This document shows, one piece after another, positions 26,212 through 37,276 of a stretch of DNA of 64,000 nt. Positions within the stretch are counted from its first letter, which is position 1. Every line of letters starts with the position of its first letter. The stretch is from assembly GCA_020698575.1 (NCBI GenBank), contig CM036247.1, positions 25,210,431-25,274,430 of the forward strand. The letters are read 5' to 3'. The notes below the pieces were generated by a model. That model had not been told where the DNA came from. It made no database searches and worked only from the letters and a program-made list of their open reading frames with translations. The position numbers were made by a program, and so were the translations under genes. Source of the stretch: Bostrychus sinensis (Eukaryota > Chordata > Actinopteri > Gobiiformes > Eleotridae).

Positions 26212-28545
26212 CTCTTATAGTAAACATAGCAGCCTACTACCAACACCAACTCCTACAATCGCCATGCATGCTATTACTATTCCAGCAATGGCACCATCAG
26301 AAAGACATGGTTCTGTTTAGAAATAATAAAACACAAAATAACTAGTTGTGTGTGCAAAAATAACTTTATACTTCACATTAGTTGAACTTTACCTCGTACA
26401 GACAAGCTGTGTTCCCCAGACAGTGACCTGCCAGTGACAGAGTTGTAAGCCTCACACATGTATTTACCACTGTCAGACTTGTCAGTACTAGTTTTAACAA
26501 GCAGCTCTGAATTATTGAGCATCTGTTCACCATTGAACATCCAGGAGTAAGTGGCTTTTGGTACAGACTCAGCTGTGCACAATAGTACTAGGGACTGCCC
26601 TACCTCAAGCTTGGCTGGACCTATGACTGTAACATCGTAAGGCCCATCTGAAAAGAACAAAAAAAAGTGTTTGCCATCTTTAATGTTTAAAAAATAAGGC
26701 TGTATTTTGCACTAATCAGTCCAGGAAAAGGAGATCAACAAAAACTAATAATAGGCACTAAATCATCAAACAATAGCAAGAGCAATATAGTACATATGCA
26801 TTAAGTTAATAGCATGTTGAATAATCACAGTCACTTGTAGCTAGCGTTACAATGCAATACATACAGTAATGCCTTTCTGTGTGTAGTCAGCATGACTTCT
26901 TTGTATTTCTGTGGGTTGTCTCTGGGCTGTCACACATAAATCTAAAATGCCTAAACTGAATGAACATGAGACTGACCAGTTTTTACTGTGTGTCTCAAAG
27001 TGTTGGCCCTGTGTTTGCGTATTATCCATTAACCATATAGGCACCAGACCCTGTGATCCCTAACAAGAATAAGTGAGGATGAATGAGTTTGGTAATCAAT
27101 ATTTTATAATGATTAACTCACTGATTATGAAGAGCTTGATTTCTTCACTGGTGCTGCTACTGACAGGGTTAGTCACATTACACTGGAACGGCCCCTGATC
27201 ATAGCGGCTTACATTGTCTATAGTGAGAGTGGAGCCTCCATCAGTGAGGTGGACTCTGTCACTTGGCTGTGACCTCAGAGCTGTGGTTCAACCACAGGAA
27301 AGACAGAGAGGTCCCAGAGGCAGAGCAGGACAGACTCACAGAACTGTTGTACTCCACTAAGTCTGTGTTGTTGACTGTTACTCTCACATTAGACACTGGC
27401 TCTGTGGGAGGAAAACCAAAACAGTCATAAATACGTGTTCTGTTTTATCTATTGATCTATATCTATTGATCAGTCTATTGAAATATATATTTTTTGTGAT
27501 ATTTTAGATGGAGAGACATTGGTTTAAAGTAATCAAGTGAATGTCACTGTGTAAGTTTGTGACATGCAGCCAGTAACGGCCATTGGTAAAACTAATACTC
27601 ACTTAGCCTTAGCTGAAACAACACTCATGTTATAAAATGCTAGAGTACATCACTTAGGCTACACACAGAACTGTAGTTACATCCAGTAATATATACATGT
27701 TCATGTAATGCTGCTCACAAATTAACACCACCTTGACAAATATAACTGCTTTGCAAACTTTTATTGAGCAAACTAGTGTCTGCATATCTCTGTCCTCTGC
27801 TGGGACAAAGTATGTAATTAGTTAGTTTAAATCAGTTTATACTACTGTGACAGTTATAATCACGAATAACAGTCAAATTGTTTAATCCTGACATGCATAT
27901 CTGGGGCTGAGGGATGATTTCCGTTCATGTCAGGGAACCATTCAAAATACTGAGAATGATTTAAAAGTTACATAGGTTTACTGTATGTAAAGTAGTATAC
28001 TTATTACTTTCAACAATTTGTATCAGAATACACAATAATTAATGTCTTTTCCAGTACCTTGCATGTTTAGAGTTGTTGTGCCAACCATTTGAGGGCCTGC
28101 TGCTGGTATTACAGTAACTCTGTATACTCCAGCATCATTTTTGACCAAATTCCTGAGCTCCAGAGATCCAGTAGAGATGAACAGAGTGATCCTGTCTTCA
28201 TACTCTGGAGCGGTAAAGTTACCAGTATTGGAAGTGATGATATTTTTAGTGCCAATTTGCCATGTAATAGATATAAAAGGTCTTTGTGTTGGAGCCAGTG
28301 ATGTGGTGAACATCACATTGCTTCCCACAGCAGCATCCACAGCATCTTGTAACAGACCAGCTCCTAAAGTTAAACCTGGAAGGACTAAATAGTGTCAGGT
28401 ATATTGTTGCAAAAAAACAGAAATAACAACATGAGAGTTCTGTGCTTGACTTGTCACTTGCTTGATTTTAAATAAGAACATAAATTCATAAGAAAGATTT
28501 CTTACCCAGAAGACCCCAAAAGATTATTGCTTGTATAGTTCCCAT
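26212..28545 (-). pseudogene. CEACAM-like gene 4: frameshifted N-A-B-TM
   Basis: Exons: signal 28506-28545 (MGTIQAIIFWGLLG); N 28058-28375, intact; A 27122-27401, 280 nt where 279 is expected; B 26393-26647, intact; TM 26212-26312, 101 nt and out of phase. The A exon has one extra T at about 27263 (CACTTGGC where the sister exons read CACTGGC), which shifts the frame in the middle of the domain. In the TM exon the reading frame slips after the helix and ends at TAA 26215-26217, while the neighbouring frame restores the VYYK-like end seen in other genes. No tail exons are found. Two separate lesions make a pseudogene most likely. Skipping the A exon would keep frame and give N-B-TM, so a short functional form is not excluded. 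Confidence 0.75.
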
Positions 28546-28632
28546 TGTCTACTCTCTGTCGTCTAAGTTTGGGCGAAGAAAAGGGGGTCTGACAGGATAC
28601 AAGGGGGACAAGGACAACAGCCCTCCTCTGTT

Positions 28633-28670
28633 TTATCTTGGTCACTGTGTACCTTAGTTAATTATTGTTA
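28633..28670 (-). promoter_or_regulatory. Shared promoter block, gene 4
   Basis: TTATCT and then GTTAATTATTGTTA on the plus strand, about 90-125 bp upstream of the start. GTTAATTATTGTTA resembles an HNF1-type site. Confidence 0.45.
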
Positions 28671-29881
28671 GCGTGGACTGTGGAAATGACCGCATAAAAT
28701 CAATAATGTCCTGCTTCTAACTGTATCTTAATTTCAAGATGAATAAAAGATGAATGATTAATAAATAATAACTGAGGTTTTAATTTAGGTAAAACCCATA
28801 AAAGGGATTGCATTACATAATTCATTAATTATGTTTGTGCAAAAATTTTTTAAAAACTAAATAATTAAAGCAGTTGTTATGACATGTTTTACCTGAGAAA
28901 TTACAATAAATTCTGCGGAATCTGGTTGGACAATTTTGTTCCTCCATGTTGAAAAAATGCCTGTTGTAACACAACATTTCAAGAAACAAAATCAAGCAAT
29001 ATGAATCCTGTCCATGCATTTCAATACAGTGATCTCTTTGCAAAAAAACTGATTTATGAATGCTACGAATAACTACAGTTTTTTGGGGGGGCTTGTATGA
29101 ATGTGTTAGTGTAATTGTGTGATTGGTGGTGGTCAGAAAAGCTGTAGGCACAGATTGACTTTGAGTATCCAAAATAGGCGCCATATAAAACAGATTTTCT
29201 TCTGAAGTTAAAGTTGTATGTTATGAAATGATTTGTGACATTTTTTACTTACGATACTTATAATAGACAAAGATAAGTAATCCTTCAATCTCCATACATG
29301 CAATTACTATTCCAACAATGGCAACAGCTGAAAGAGGTTTACCTGTTTAGGAATATAAGAAAGTAAGTTGGGTAAATAAACAAAAATAAATAATAACCAT
29401 CAACTGAACATTACTTTTTGCAAACAAGCTGTGTTTCATAGACAGTGACTTTCCAGTGACTGAGTTTGATGTCTCACAGATGTATTTACCACTGTAAGAC
29501 TTGTCAATTTTGGTTTTATAAAACACAGAACCATTAAATATTATTTCACCATTCAGTGTCCAGTAATAAGCCACTGGTGTGGATTCATGCTCAGTTCGCC
29601 CATGACCATCCAAATGTCAGACCCATCTGGAAAGAAAGTTTTTAAAACATGATTTGTAAAATTGTATTTGTTTCAGTTGAAGTAACTTAGTTGCTACAGT
29701 TTTTTAACAATTTAGAAACTAAAATTTAATTTAAGCCAATTGAAACAGTGGCCCCAAAAAGAATGAATGAATAAATTATTAAATTAATAAAAATAACTAA
29801 TAATAAACAAAAACACTTCAGTGAATCACAACATGCAACAAAACAACACATTTCACAATGATACAACAAGAGTGGGTGTAA

Positions 29882-29885
29882 GTGT

Positions 29886-29916
<31 letters not shown>

Positions 29917-29919
29917 GGG
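29882..29919. repeat. (TG)n-(G)n microsatellite
   Basis: TG repeats followed by about 20 G. It sits next to the A exon relic of gene 5. Confidence 0.9.
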
Positions 29920-30295
29920 CATGCAAAGACATGGACCAATATTTTTTACCATCTTTAATGGATCACTAGTGCTGTTACTGACAGGATTATGCACACAACA
30001 TCTGAATGGTCCCTTGTCAGCTTGGCCCACTCTGCAAATAGTCATAGTGGTGTTTCCATGAGTAATGCAGACTCTGCCTTCAGCTTTGACCTGAGAGCTT
30101 CTGTTGAACTAGAGTATTGCCAGAGAGGACCCTGAGGTAGACAGGACAGTCTCACAGAACTTCTGAACTCCACTAAGTCTTTGTTATAAACATTTATTCT
30201 CATGTTAGATACTGGCTCTGTGGGAGAAAAAAACAAACTATGAATATTTGTTTGTTTTAGTTATTTTTTCTTTTAGCTAATATCAAGATGCATTC

Positions 30296-30487
30296 ATTTT
30301 CTTCTGCTTATTCCCGTTAGAGGTCATGGGTGGCAGGAGCCTATCCCAGTAACTTTGGACATTAGGCGGGATACACCCTGGACAGGGGCCAGTTAGTCGC
30401 AGGGCTGACACAGAGACATACACAAGGCAGACAACCAGTCACTCTCACATTAATTCACTAGGGGCAATTTAGAGTCATCAATTCACC
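30296..30487. repeat. Fish dispersed repeat copy
   Basis: Reads GGTGGCAGGAGCCTATCCCA, then GATACACCCTGGACAGG, then CAATTTAGAGTCATCAATTC. It belongs to the same family as 4394-4600 and, in reverse, 32130-32360. It lies between the A and N relics of gene 5. Confidence 0.6.
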
Positions 30488-31038
30488 TAAAACAATATCA
30501 AGGTTAATGTAGTTAAATTGCATTAAAAACTCACCATTTACTCTTACTGTTGCTGGTCCAACCATCTGTGGACCTGCTGCTGGTTTAATGGTAACACTGT
30601 AATCTCCAGGGTCATTTAGAGCCACGTTCCTGAGCTCCAGAGATCCTGTAGAGATGAACAGAGTGATCCTGCCTTCATACTCTGGACCAGTAATGTTTGC
30701 AGTATTTGAAAAAAATATATATATTTTTTGCAAATATCCCAACTGTTTTAGTGATAGATCAAGTGATGTGGTGAACAACACAGTGCCTCCCACAGCTGCA
30801 TTCACAAAATTATTTCGCAAAACCCCAGCTCCTGATGCTAAACCTGGCGAATTTGAAGTTTTGTATAACATTTGCAGTAGTTGCAGTCATTAATTCTATT
30901 TTGTACCATATACTGTTTTTACACAGTAATTTGCAAGTTTCAAAGAACAAATTAAGTACTACAGACTTGCAGAGATGTCCATACACACTAAATCAAAATT
31001 ACATTACTTTTTGTACAAATAAATACTATGTATGCAAG

Positions 31039-31471
31039 TGTCGGCGTGTTCGTTTATGCGGATTTATCAAAAATAAAAATCTGACTCCAATCAATTGTCT
31101 TTGAGTATTTATTTCGCAGAAAACTATACAAGAGCTCTTGGGTTGAATCTGTCCCTACGGCCTACGTCTAATCAGGTCTTAATGTTGGGCAGTTTAACTG
31201 CTGACTTCCCCTAGCAGACAATATTTATACAAAGGTTGTATCCCAACCCACATATTCAGTTTGTTCCCATATATGGGCACAGTCCACGACGTGGCCCAGC
31301 AGTGATACAGAAGTGCGTGCTGTAAAGGAGGGGTTCCTGTTTAACTCAGTGTGTCTCGACTAATCACCAGACATGTCCCCAAAGTTCATGACCTAGCTCG
31401 GTTTTACTTCTTGTTTTTTGTACCCACGTCTGCACACACTGGCTGGCTCACTTCCTTACAGGACAGCAACA
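31039..31471 (-). mobile_element. Candidate solo LTR
   Basis: On the minus strand it begins TGTTGCTGTCC and ends CGCCGACA, with AATAAATACTCAAAG about 80 bases before the end. This is the usual LTR layout (TG...CA with a polyadenylation signal). No matching target-site duplication and no second copy are present in the window, so the limits are uncertain. Confidence 0.3.
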
Positions 31472-32129
31472 CTACAAACAATATCACACTTTGGCATTTA
31501 AAACATAAGTCACACAATAAATGAAAAATATTCTCAACACAAGATATCCATTGTACAGTACAAACTTGCCACATCTATTGTTTTCTGTACAAAACATTTA
31601 TGGGAAAATTATTTCTGCTGATGCTTTCTGTGAGAAAATTGGAGTTCAGTAAAGATTTCCAATATAGGTTTGGGACATAATTAGTTTTGTTCTGTATCTG
31701 GGTGAAACACTGATATATTTCACATATTTTCAATGTTTTTCCAAGACCTTTCACAAACAATGCAGAAAATCCATATATAATTTGCATACAGTAAAACATT
31801 GCTCTGTGTTGCCTATATAGATTTAGATTTTTTAACTAATTATCATTTAAATAAGACAACACTTCAATTCCACCAAATGATGAGCTGGTTGCAGCAATAA
31901 ACGGCGAAACAAAAAATTCAAGCATAAAACTGTTTTACCTAAAGAACACTGATTTGAATTTTTATGCAAGAAACGCAGCAAATTAGTTTCTTTTTCCTGT
32001 CCATTATTTCAAATCAAAAGACGGATACCTTTTCTAGAGCTTGGGAGAACAATGTTTTCTTGTGAAAACGTTCGATGTAAAAGTAGTTGGAGGCGACAGG
32101 TTTTGTTTCTGACAATTTAGTGCTCTCGC

Positions 32130-32360
32130 TACCCAGCAAGAAGACTGTGGGGTCCATCCTCAGGCCGACCAACCCAAACTCCATGGGTGGAGTGCATGTC
32201 CTACCCGTGTTATCATGGGGGTGAATGAATATGAGAATGGATGATTGTCTGTGTGTGTATGTGTCTCTGTGTCAGCCCTACGACTAACTGGACACTGTCC
32301 AGGGTGTACCCCCCCAATGGCCCAAAAGTTACTGGAATAGGCTCCAGTGTCTGTGTACCC
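32130..32360. repeat. Fish dispersed repeat at the 3' end of gene 6
   Basis: CATGGGTGGAGTGCATG, GTGTCTCTGTGTCAGCCCT, GGACACTGTCCAGGGTGTAC and GGAATAGGCTCCAG mark the reverse of the repeat at 30296. It runs up to the stop codon of gene 6 at 32360-32362. Confidence 0.6.
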
Positions 32361-35300
32361 TAGTGTAATTCTATACGTTTATCATACATCTTTGAAGTGT
32401 TCTCATAGACATGGTTGTTTTCTACATCTGGGTGAGATGTGCACATTTTTGAAGCGTCTTCATACACGTTTTTATCTTCAAGATCTGCACAAAATAATAA
32501 GTAATTAAGTTTCTATTAATATATTAATAAACAACAAACCTTTGCTTTTTTCACTATCATAAATGTGTTTAATCCTTACCTTTATTGTTTTGCTTTCTGT
32601 CATTTCTAAAACAAATAATAGATATCATCATTCATTTAGTCTATTTGGAAATCCTTTTTAGAAATGAGGTATTGTGCAGATAACTTACTTGTTTTTATAA
32701 GCACAGAGCCCCCCAGCAATAGCTATACCAACTATAGCTAAACATGCAATAGTTATTCCAGCGGTGGCTCCAGCTGAGAGTCCGTCTTTATGTGGTTCTT
32801 TAGAAATAGAAACAGAACAGGAAAACCGGAAACAACTTAAGAAATACATAGTAACAACACTTGAACATACTTAGGTCAGGCTGCAATCACACCAGCCAGA
32901 TCAGATGTGGTTAGAATTATTTACCTGTTACAACCAATGAATGTGATGCTGTAAATGTTTCTCCAGAGATAACATTCATGGCTAGACAATCATAGTGTCC
33001 ACTGTCTGAATATTCAGTTACATCTTTAGTATACTGAGATGAATCAGCTACTGTTGTCCCATTCTTTATCCAGATGTAACTGGCAGCTGGTACTGAGTCA
33101 GCAGAGCAACTTAATTTTAATGATGTTTCCACTGCCACCTGCTTTGGACCTGAGATTTGAACATTTTCTGGTCCATCTGAAAAGTACAAGCATAAAATAA
33201 GCATCTTGGAATACTAAACTAAGGAAAATAAACAATGTTTCTTATACAGTACTTACAGATCACAACCATGACATAAGTAGCGTTCTGACTGCTAAAGGCG
33301 TTGCTGATGTTACAGGTGTATGCTCCTTTATTTTTTCTGTTCAGATTTTTAAAAGACAGCACTCTGTTCTGGTCATAAAACACAATGTTTTCAGAGGGTT
33401 TTAGATGTAAACCATTCCTCATCCACTCTCTGGTGAGGATGGAGCCAGAGGCATCACAGGTTATGTTGACTGTTCTCCCTTCAACTGGCATTGATGAGGA
33501 CGGTCTAACCATAGCATTTGATATTTTCTCTGTATGAGGAAAAAAAAAAATGTGAACACAGTACTCAACTGATGTAAACCTGTTTTATGTAGTGTGTGCT
33601 ATGCCGTGTGTGGTCTTATTGGTTATACACCTGGGCCTTAGATCATGCATTGACAGATCAGTATGCTCAATGGTCCAACAATGTAGAAGACATGTAAAAA
33701 TAGAGCCGCTAAAACTGGATTATCCCACTAATCGGCTTCTTTTTCAGAAACTAAGCCCTAAAGAATCATCATTTGAAACTTCTTCTGCTCTCTATGATAA
33801 ACTAGATAGTGGTTACAATCAAGAACTGACTTGTTGTCATTGAGTGTTTGGGTAAACATAATCTTGGACTGCTGTGCCTCCAGCACTGCAGAAGTCTGAA
33901 CAGTTCCACAAACAACTAGGCTAATGTGGAGATGATGCTGGGTGTCTTGCAATTTAAGCACTGGTCTTTATAAGTTTTCCACCTGGCCTCTGCAAAGAGT
34001 TGTTGGCTTAACATTTCCTCTTCAAGTGGTGATGCGCTCCCTAAGAAGCTGTGAGGTACAACACCTTTACATACTGTATGTACAGTAGTGGACTCTTGTT
34101 GTTAGTCCTTGCACAAAGGTGCCTCTTCTTATGGAACTCCCAGATTAATGTTGACTCTTTTGTTTACTTCTACAGTTGTACAGTGTGGAGGAGAACTGAA
34201 CATTTCTCCTTTGGCCCTTGGGCTCTCTGAGCTGGTGTATGTTGTAACACACAATAGCAAAGTCTGTGCTAACCACATACTCATAGACCTGGTATATAAT
34301 AGTTGCATAGTTAGTAAAAAAAGATTACAAATGGAACCTATAATAAACCTGAGATTACTCATTCTTATTATGTTTATACTTTACTTATTTAATCATGACT
34401 TACTCAACACAGAGATCAGTGCAGGCTGAGAAGTTGTATATCTCAGAGTTTTGCTGTTAAAAGCCCTGACAGCTGTAGTTCCCACTGTGGTTCATGTGGA
34501 CATTCACCAGTTTTATCTGTGCTCCAGTAAAAGACAACAACTCTCCATTTAAAAGCCATTTAAACTGAGCTTTAGGTCTGGAGTCAGCTGAGCAGGACAG
34601 AGAGATGTCTGACCCTTCATTTAACTGTGCTTGTTCATGACTCACAGCTGACAGAGAGGTTTACTGGGTCACTGGTGCTGCTGCTGACAGGATTAGACAC
34701 TTTACATGTGAACGGTCCCTGGTCATAGCGGCTCACACTGACTATAGTGAGAGTGGAGCCTCCATCAGTGAGGTGGACTCTGTCACTGGCTGTGACCTCA
34801 GAGCTGTGGTTCAACCACAGGAAAGTTGTCAAGTTGGATCCAGAGGCAGAGCAGGACAGACTCACAGAACTGTTGTACTCCACTAAGTCTGTGTTGTTGA
34901 CTGTTACTCTCACATTAGACACTGGCTCTGTGGGAGGAAATGAGAGTATTTTCTTTTGAATTCATTTGCCATATTCTCCGTTACTGTTCTAAGTTACTGT
35001 CCTTGAATTTGCTGTAAAATGATAGTGTCTTGATTTTTTGGATTGAAAAAAGTTAATTGGTTGGCCATGGTGTTGTAAATCTTAACTATTATTGTTGTTG
35101 ATCACACAAAACGTCTGACACTTTTCCCAACCTACTTCCTCATTTCCTCTCACCTATTTTCCACATTCTCCATTTCTTTTTACCCTTACCCCCTTAAATC
35201 TTACCGCTCTACTTGCGTTACTCTCATTTATACACATTTATTTTCTTTTGCTGCAGCTAACCTTCATTCCTCGTCCGTCCAGAGCATACCTCCCCCTCTC

Positions 35301-35939
35301 TAGAATTTGCTCTACCTGCTCTCATCATAAATCACACTGTCAAACGCAAAGATCATTGTCCATGAAAATTTGTCTGTAATCTCATCTGTCAGCTTGTGTA
35401 TCACCATAGCAAACAGGAGGAAAAATTATAGTATGATAAACAGTCACAATAATTGATTTAACTTCTTTTTATTACTTACCATATATGTTCAGTGTAGTGA
35501 GTCCATTTTTTTGTAGACCTCCTGTTGGTGTAATGCCAACACTGTATTCCCCAGCGTCAGAAAGTGCCACGTTCCTGAGCTCCAGAGATGCAGTAGAGAT
35601 GAACAGAGTGATCCTGCCTTCATACTCTGGACCAGTAGTGTTATCAGTTGAAGTGATTATATTTTTAGTGCCAAACGACCAGGCTATTGATATAAATGGT
35701 GTTTGTGTTGGATCCAGTGATGTGGTGAACATTGCAGCGCCTCCTACAGCTGCATTCACAGAATCAGGCAACACACCAGCTCCTGAGGTTAAACCTGGAT
35801 GGTGATAAACACTGGTCTTAAATTTTTTAAACCTCAATAATAATATACATTTGTGATAAAAATAGACATAAATAAAATCTTAGTTAAAAGTATTCTTACC
35901 TAACACAACTCCAAGAATGATCCAATGTATCAGACTCAT
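32360..35939 (-). CDS. CEACAM-like gene 6: TM protein with YxN tail, one broken B exon
   Basis: Exons: signal 35900-35939 (MSLIHWIILGVVLG); N 35480-35794; A1 34646-34927; B1 relic about 34412-34629; A2 33257-33529; B2 32925-33176; TM 32689-32797; microexon 32580-32605; tail 32360-32484. All but B1 are open and in phase. B1 has an extra base (AAAGCCCTGAC where sister exons have AAAGCCTGAC) and has lost its acceptor and 5' part. Joining A1 to A2 directly would create TAG (T plus AG), so the productive form is probably N-A2-B2-TM (379 codons). The TM helix (TAGITIACLAIVGIAIAGGL) is followed by YKNK. The tail carries NVYEDAS and HVYENTS. YEN fits a Grb2-type SH2 site (pYxN); no ITIM is present. 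Confidence 0.8.
34412..34629 (-). pseudogene. Broken B-type Ig exon of gene 6
   Basis: Compared with gene 7 (39254-39520) and gene 8, a deletion joins GACCCTTC inside the exon directly to CATTTAACTGTGC in the former intron. This removes the acceptor and the first part of the domain. A one-base insertion near 34466 also breaks the frame just after SGNYSCQ. The donor side (GTGTTGA then GTAAGT) is intact. Confidence 0.8.
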
Positions 35940-36017
35940 ATCAACTGTAGACTTTAGAGTTTGTGACAATGAGAAGTACTCAGTATACTGCTGTTATTTT
36001 AACATCTGCAATCTCAT

Positions 36018-36055
36018 CTTATCTACCTGTCATAGTTTACTCTGATTAATTATTA
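36018..36055 (-). promoter_or_regulatory. Shared promoter block, gene 6
   Basis: CTTATCT and then, 19 bases on, GATTAATTATTA on the plus strand, about 80-115 bp upstream of the start codon. Confidence 0.5.
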
Positions 36056-36059
36056 CACT

Positions 36060-37270
36060 TATACTGTATGTTTCTTGTGGAAGAGGGTAAAGTGTTTTAC
36101 TGTAGATGCACTTTTTGCATCATGGTATAGCTCAGCTTGTGGATCTGTTACAGTTTGCCTCGGTGTTGTTTGGTTGAGTCTGGATTCTGACCATTTACAA
36201 ATGTCTATCCACACTCTCTCCCACATGAGTTCCTGTCTCTTCACCTTTCTACTATCTAATAAAACTTTGAAAGGCCACACAACCACACAACAATAAAAAC
36301 AATACAAGTACATTTTGTCTTACATTAGAATAGAAGTCATAATACCATTTTGCTTTACACTGTTACAGGTGTATCACATTCATCAGCAGAAACAGTGAAT
36401 TATTTTACAGAAGATTAATTTAAAACTAATAAATAAAGTTAACACAAATGTCTGTACACACAACACAGCAATGTTTAAAAGACACACAAGTACATTTTTT
36501 GTAACTGCTTAAGCATGTTTTCTGAAACTTGTAGTCGGTGTGGCAGAACTTTACACACAAACTCCAAACTTAAGTCACAAAACATCTCAGAACAAGTGCA
36601 AAATCAAACATTGTGTAAATAAACTTTTGACAGTGATGTAAAAATGAAACTTTATTGTCTAAATATGACACACTGGTACTGCTATCTGTCTATCAACAAC
36701 ACATTGCACTGAGAAATGGCCAAATATCAAGAAATGTTTTCCATCTTTTTGAGAGGCAGACAATTGCAGAAAATTTAACAACAGATTTTTTTTAAAACAT
36801 AAAATGCTTTTGAGTGTTTGAGGTCACAGTTATGATGTCTTTGTGGTATTTTTGTCACACGTCTTAGGTTTATGGACTTTGGTGACAGAGTGTAGTATTT
36901 TGGTGGACAGTGTTCAGGAACTAAGAAAGTTTGTGTTTTGACTGGTGTTTCAGAAACAGATCATTGTGTTTTAGATTTTGCAAAACAGTATGTGCAGTGT
37001 TGTGCTATAAGTGTGATGGAGAGAATGTGCCGATGTGAGTTATTGCTCCAGTGTCAAGTTTCAAAATGTGTGTATTTATTTTGACTTTCAAGCCTACACA
37101 ATTACAAAAAAATGTATAAGAATTAAACAAGATTATCCATTATAAAAGCTAGATTTGATTTGTAATGTCCTTATATGTCCTGCTAGATTTTCTTTGGCAA
37201 ACACTTTTAATCGTAGTGCACCTAACAAAGGTAATCTGAGTGAATAATCACAGTAAAAAGGTGACATTTT
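36060..37270. other. Intergenic DNA between genes 6 and 7
   Basis: No gene recognised. Much of 36480-37060 reads like dispersed repeat DNA, but I cannot fix ends or family. Confidence 0.4.
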
Positions 37271-37276
37271 GTGTAC

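Larger units (their letters stand above)
29253..30843 (-). pseudogene. CEACAM-like gene 5: decayed copy
   Basis: Recognisable pieces: N 30535-30843, open but with its centre replaced (the usual Trp and the TKNIITS segment are lost); A about 29950-30217, 268 nt and frameshifted (reads EPVSNMRINVYNKDLVEF, then loses frame); B about 29413-29630, lacking its N-terminal half but keeping KYICETSNSVTGKS; TM 29253-29342 with Glu residues inside the helix (ACMEIEG). No signal exon is found upstream, where an LTR-like block begins at about 31039. A pseudogene. Confidence 0.8.
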
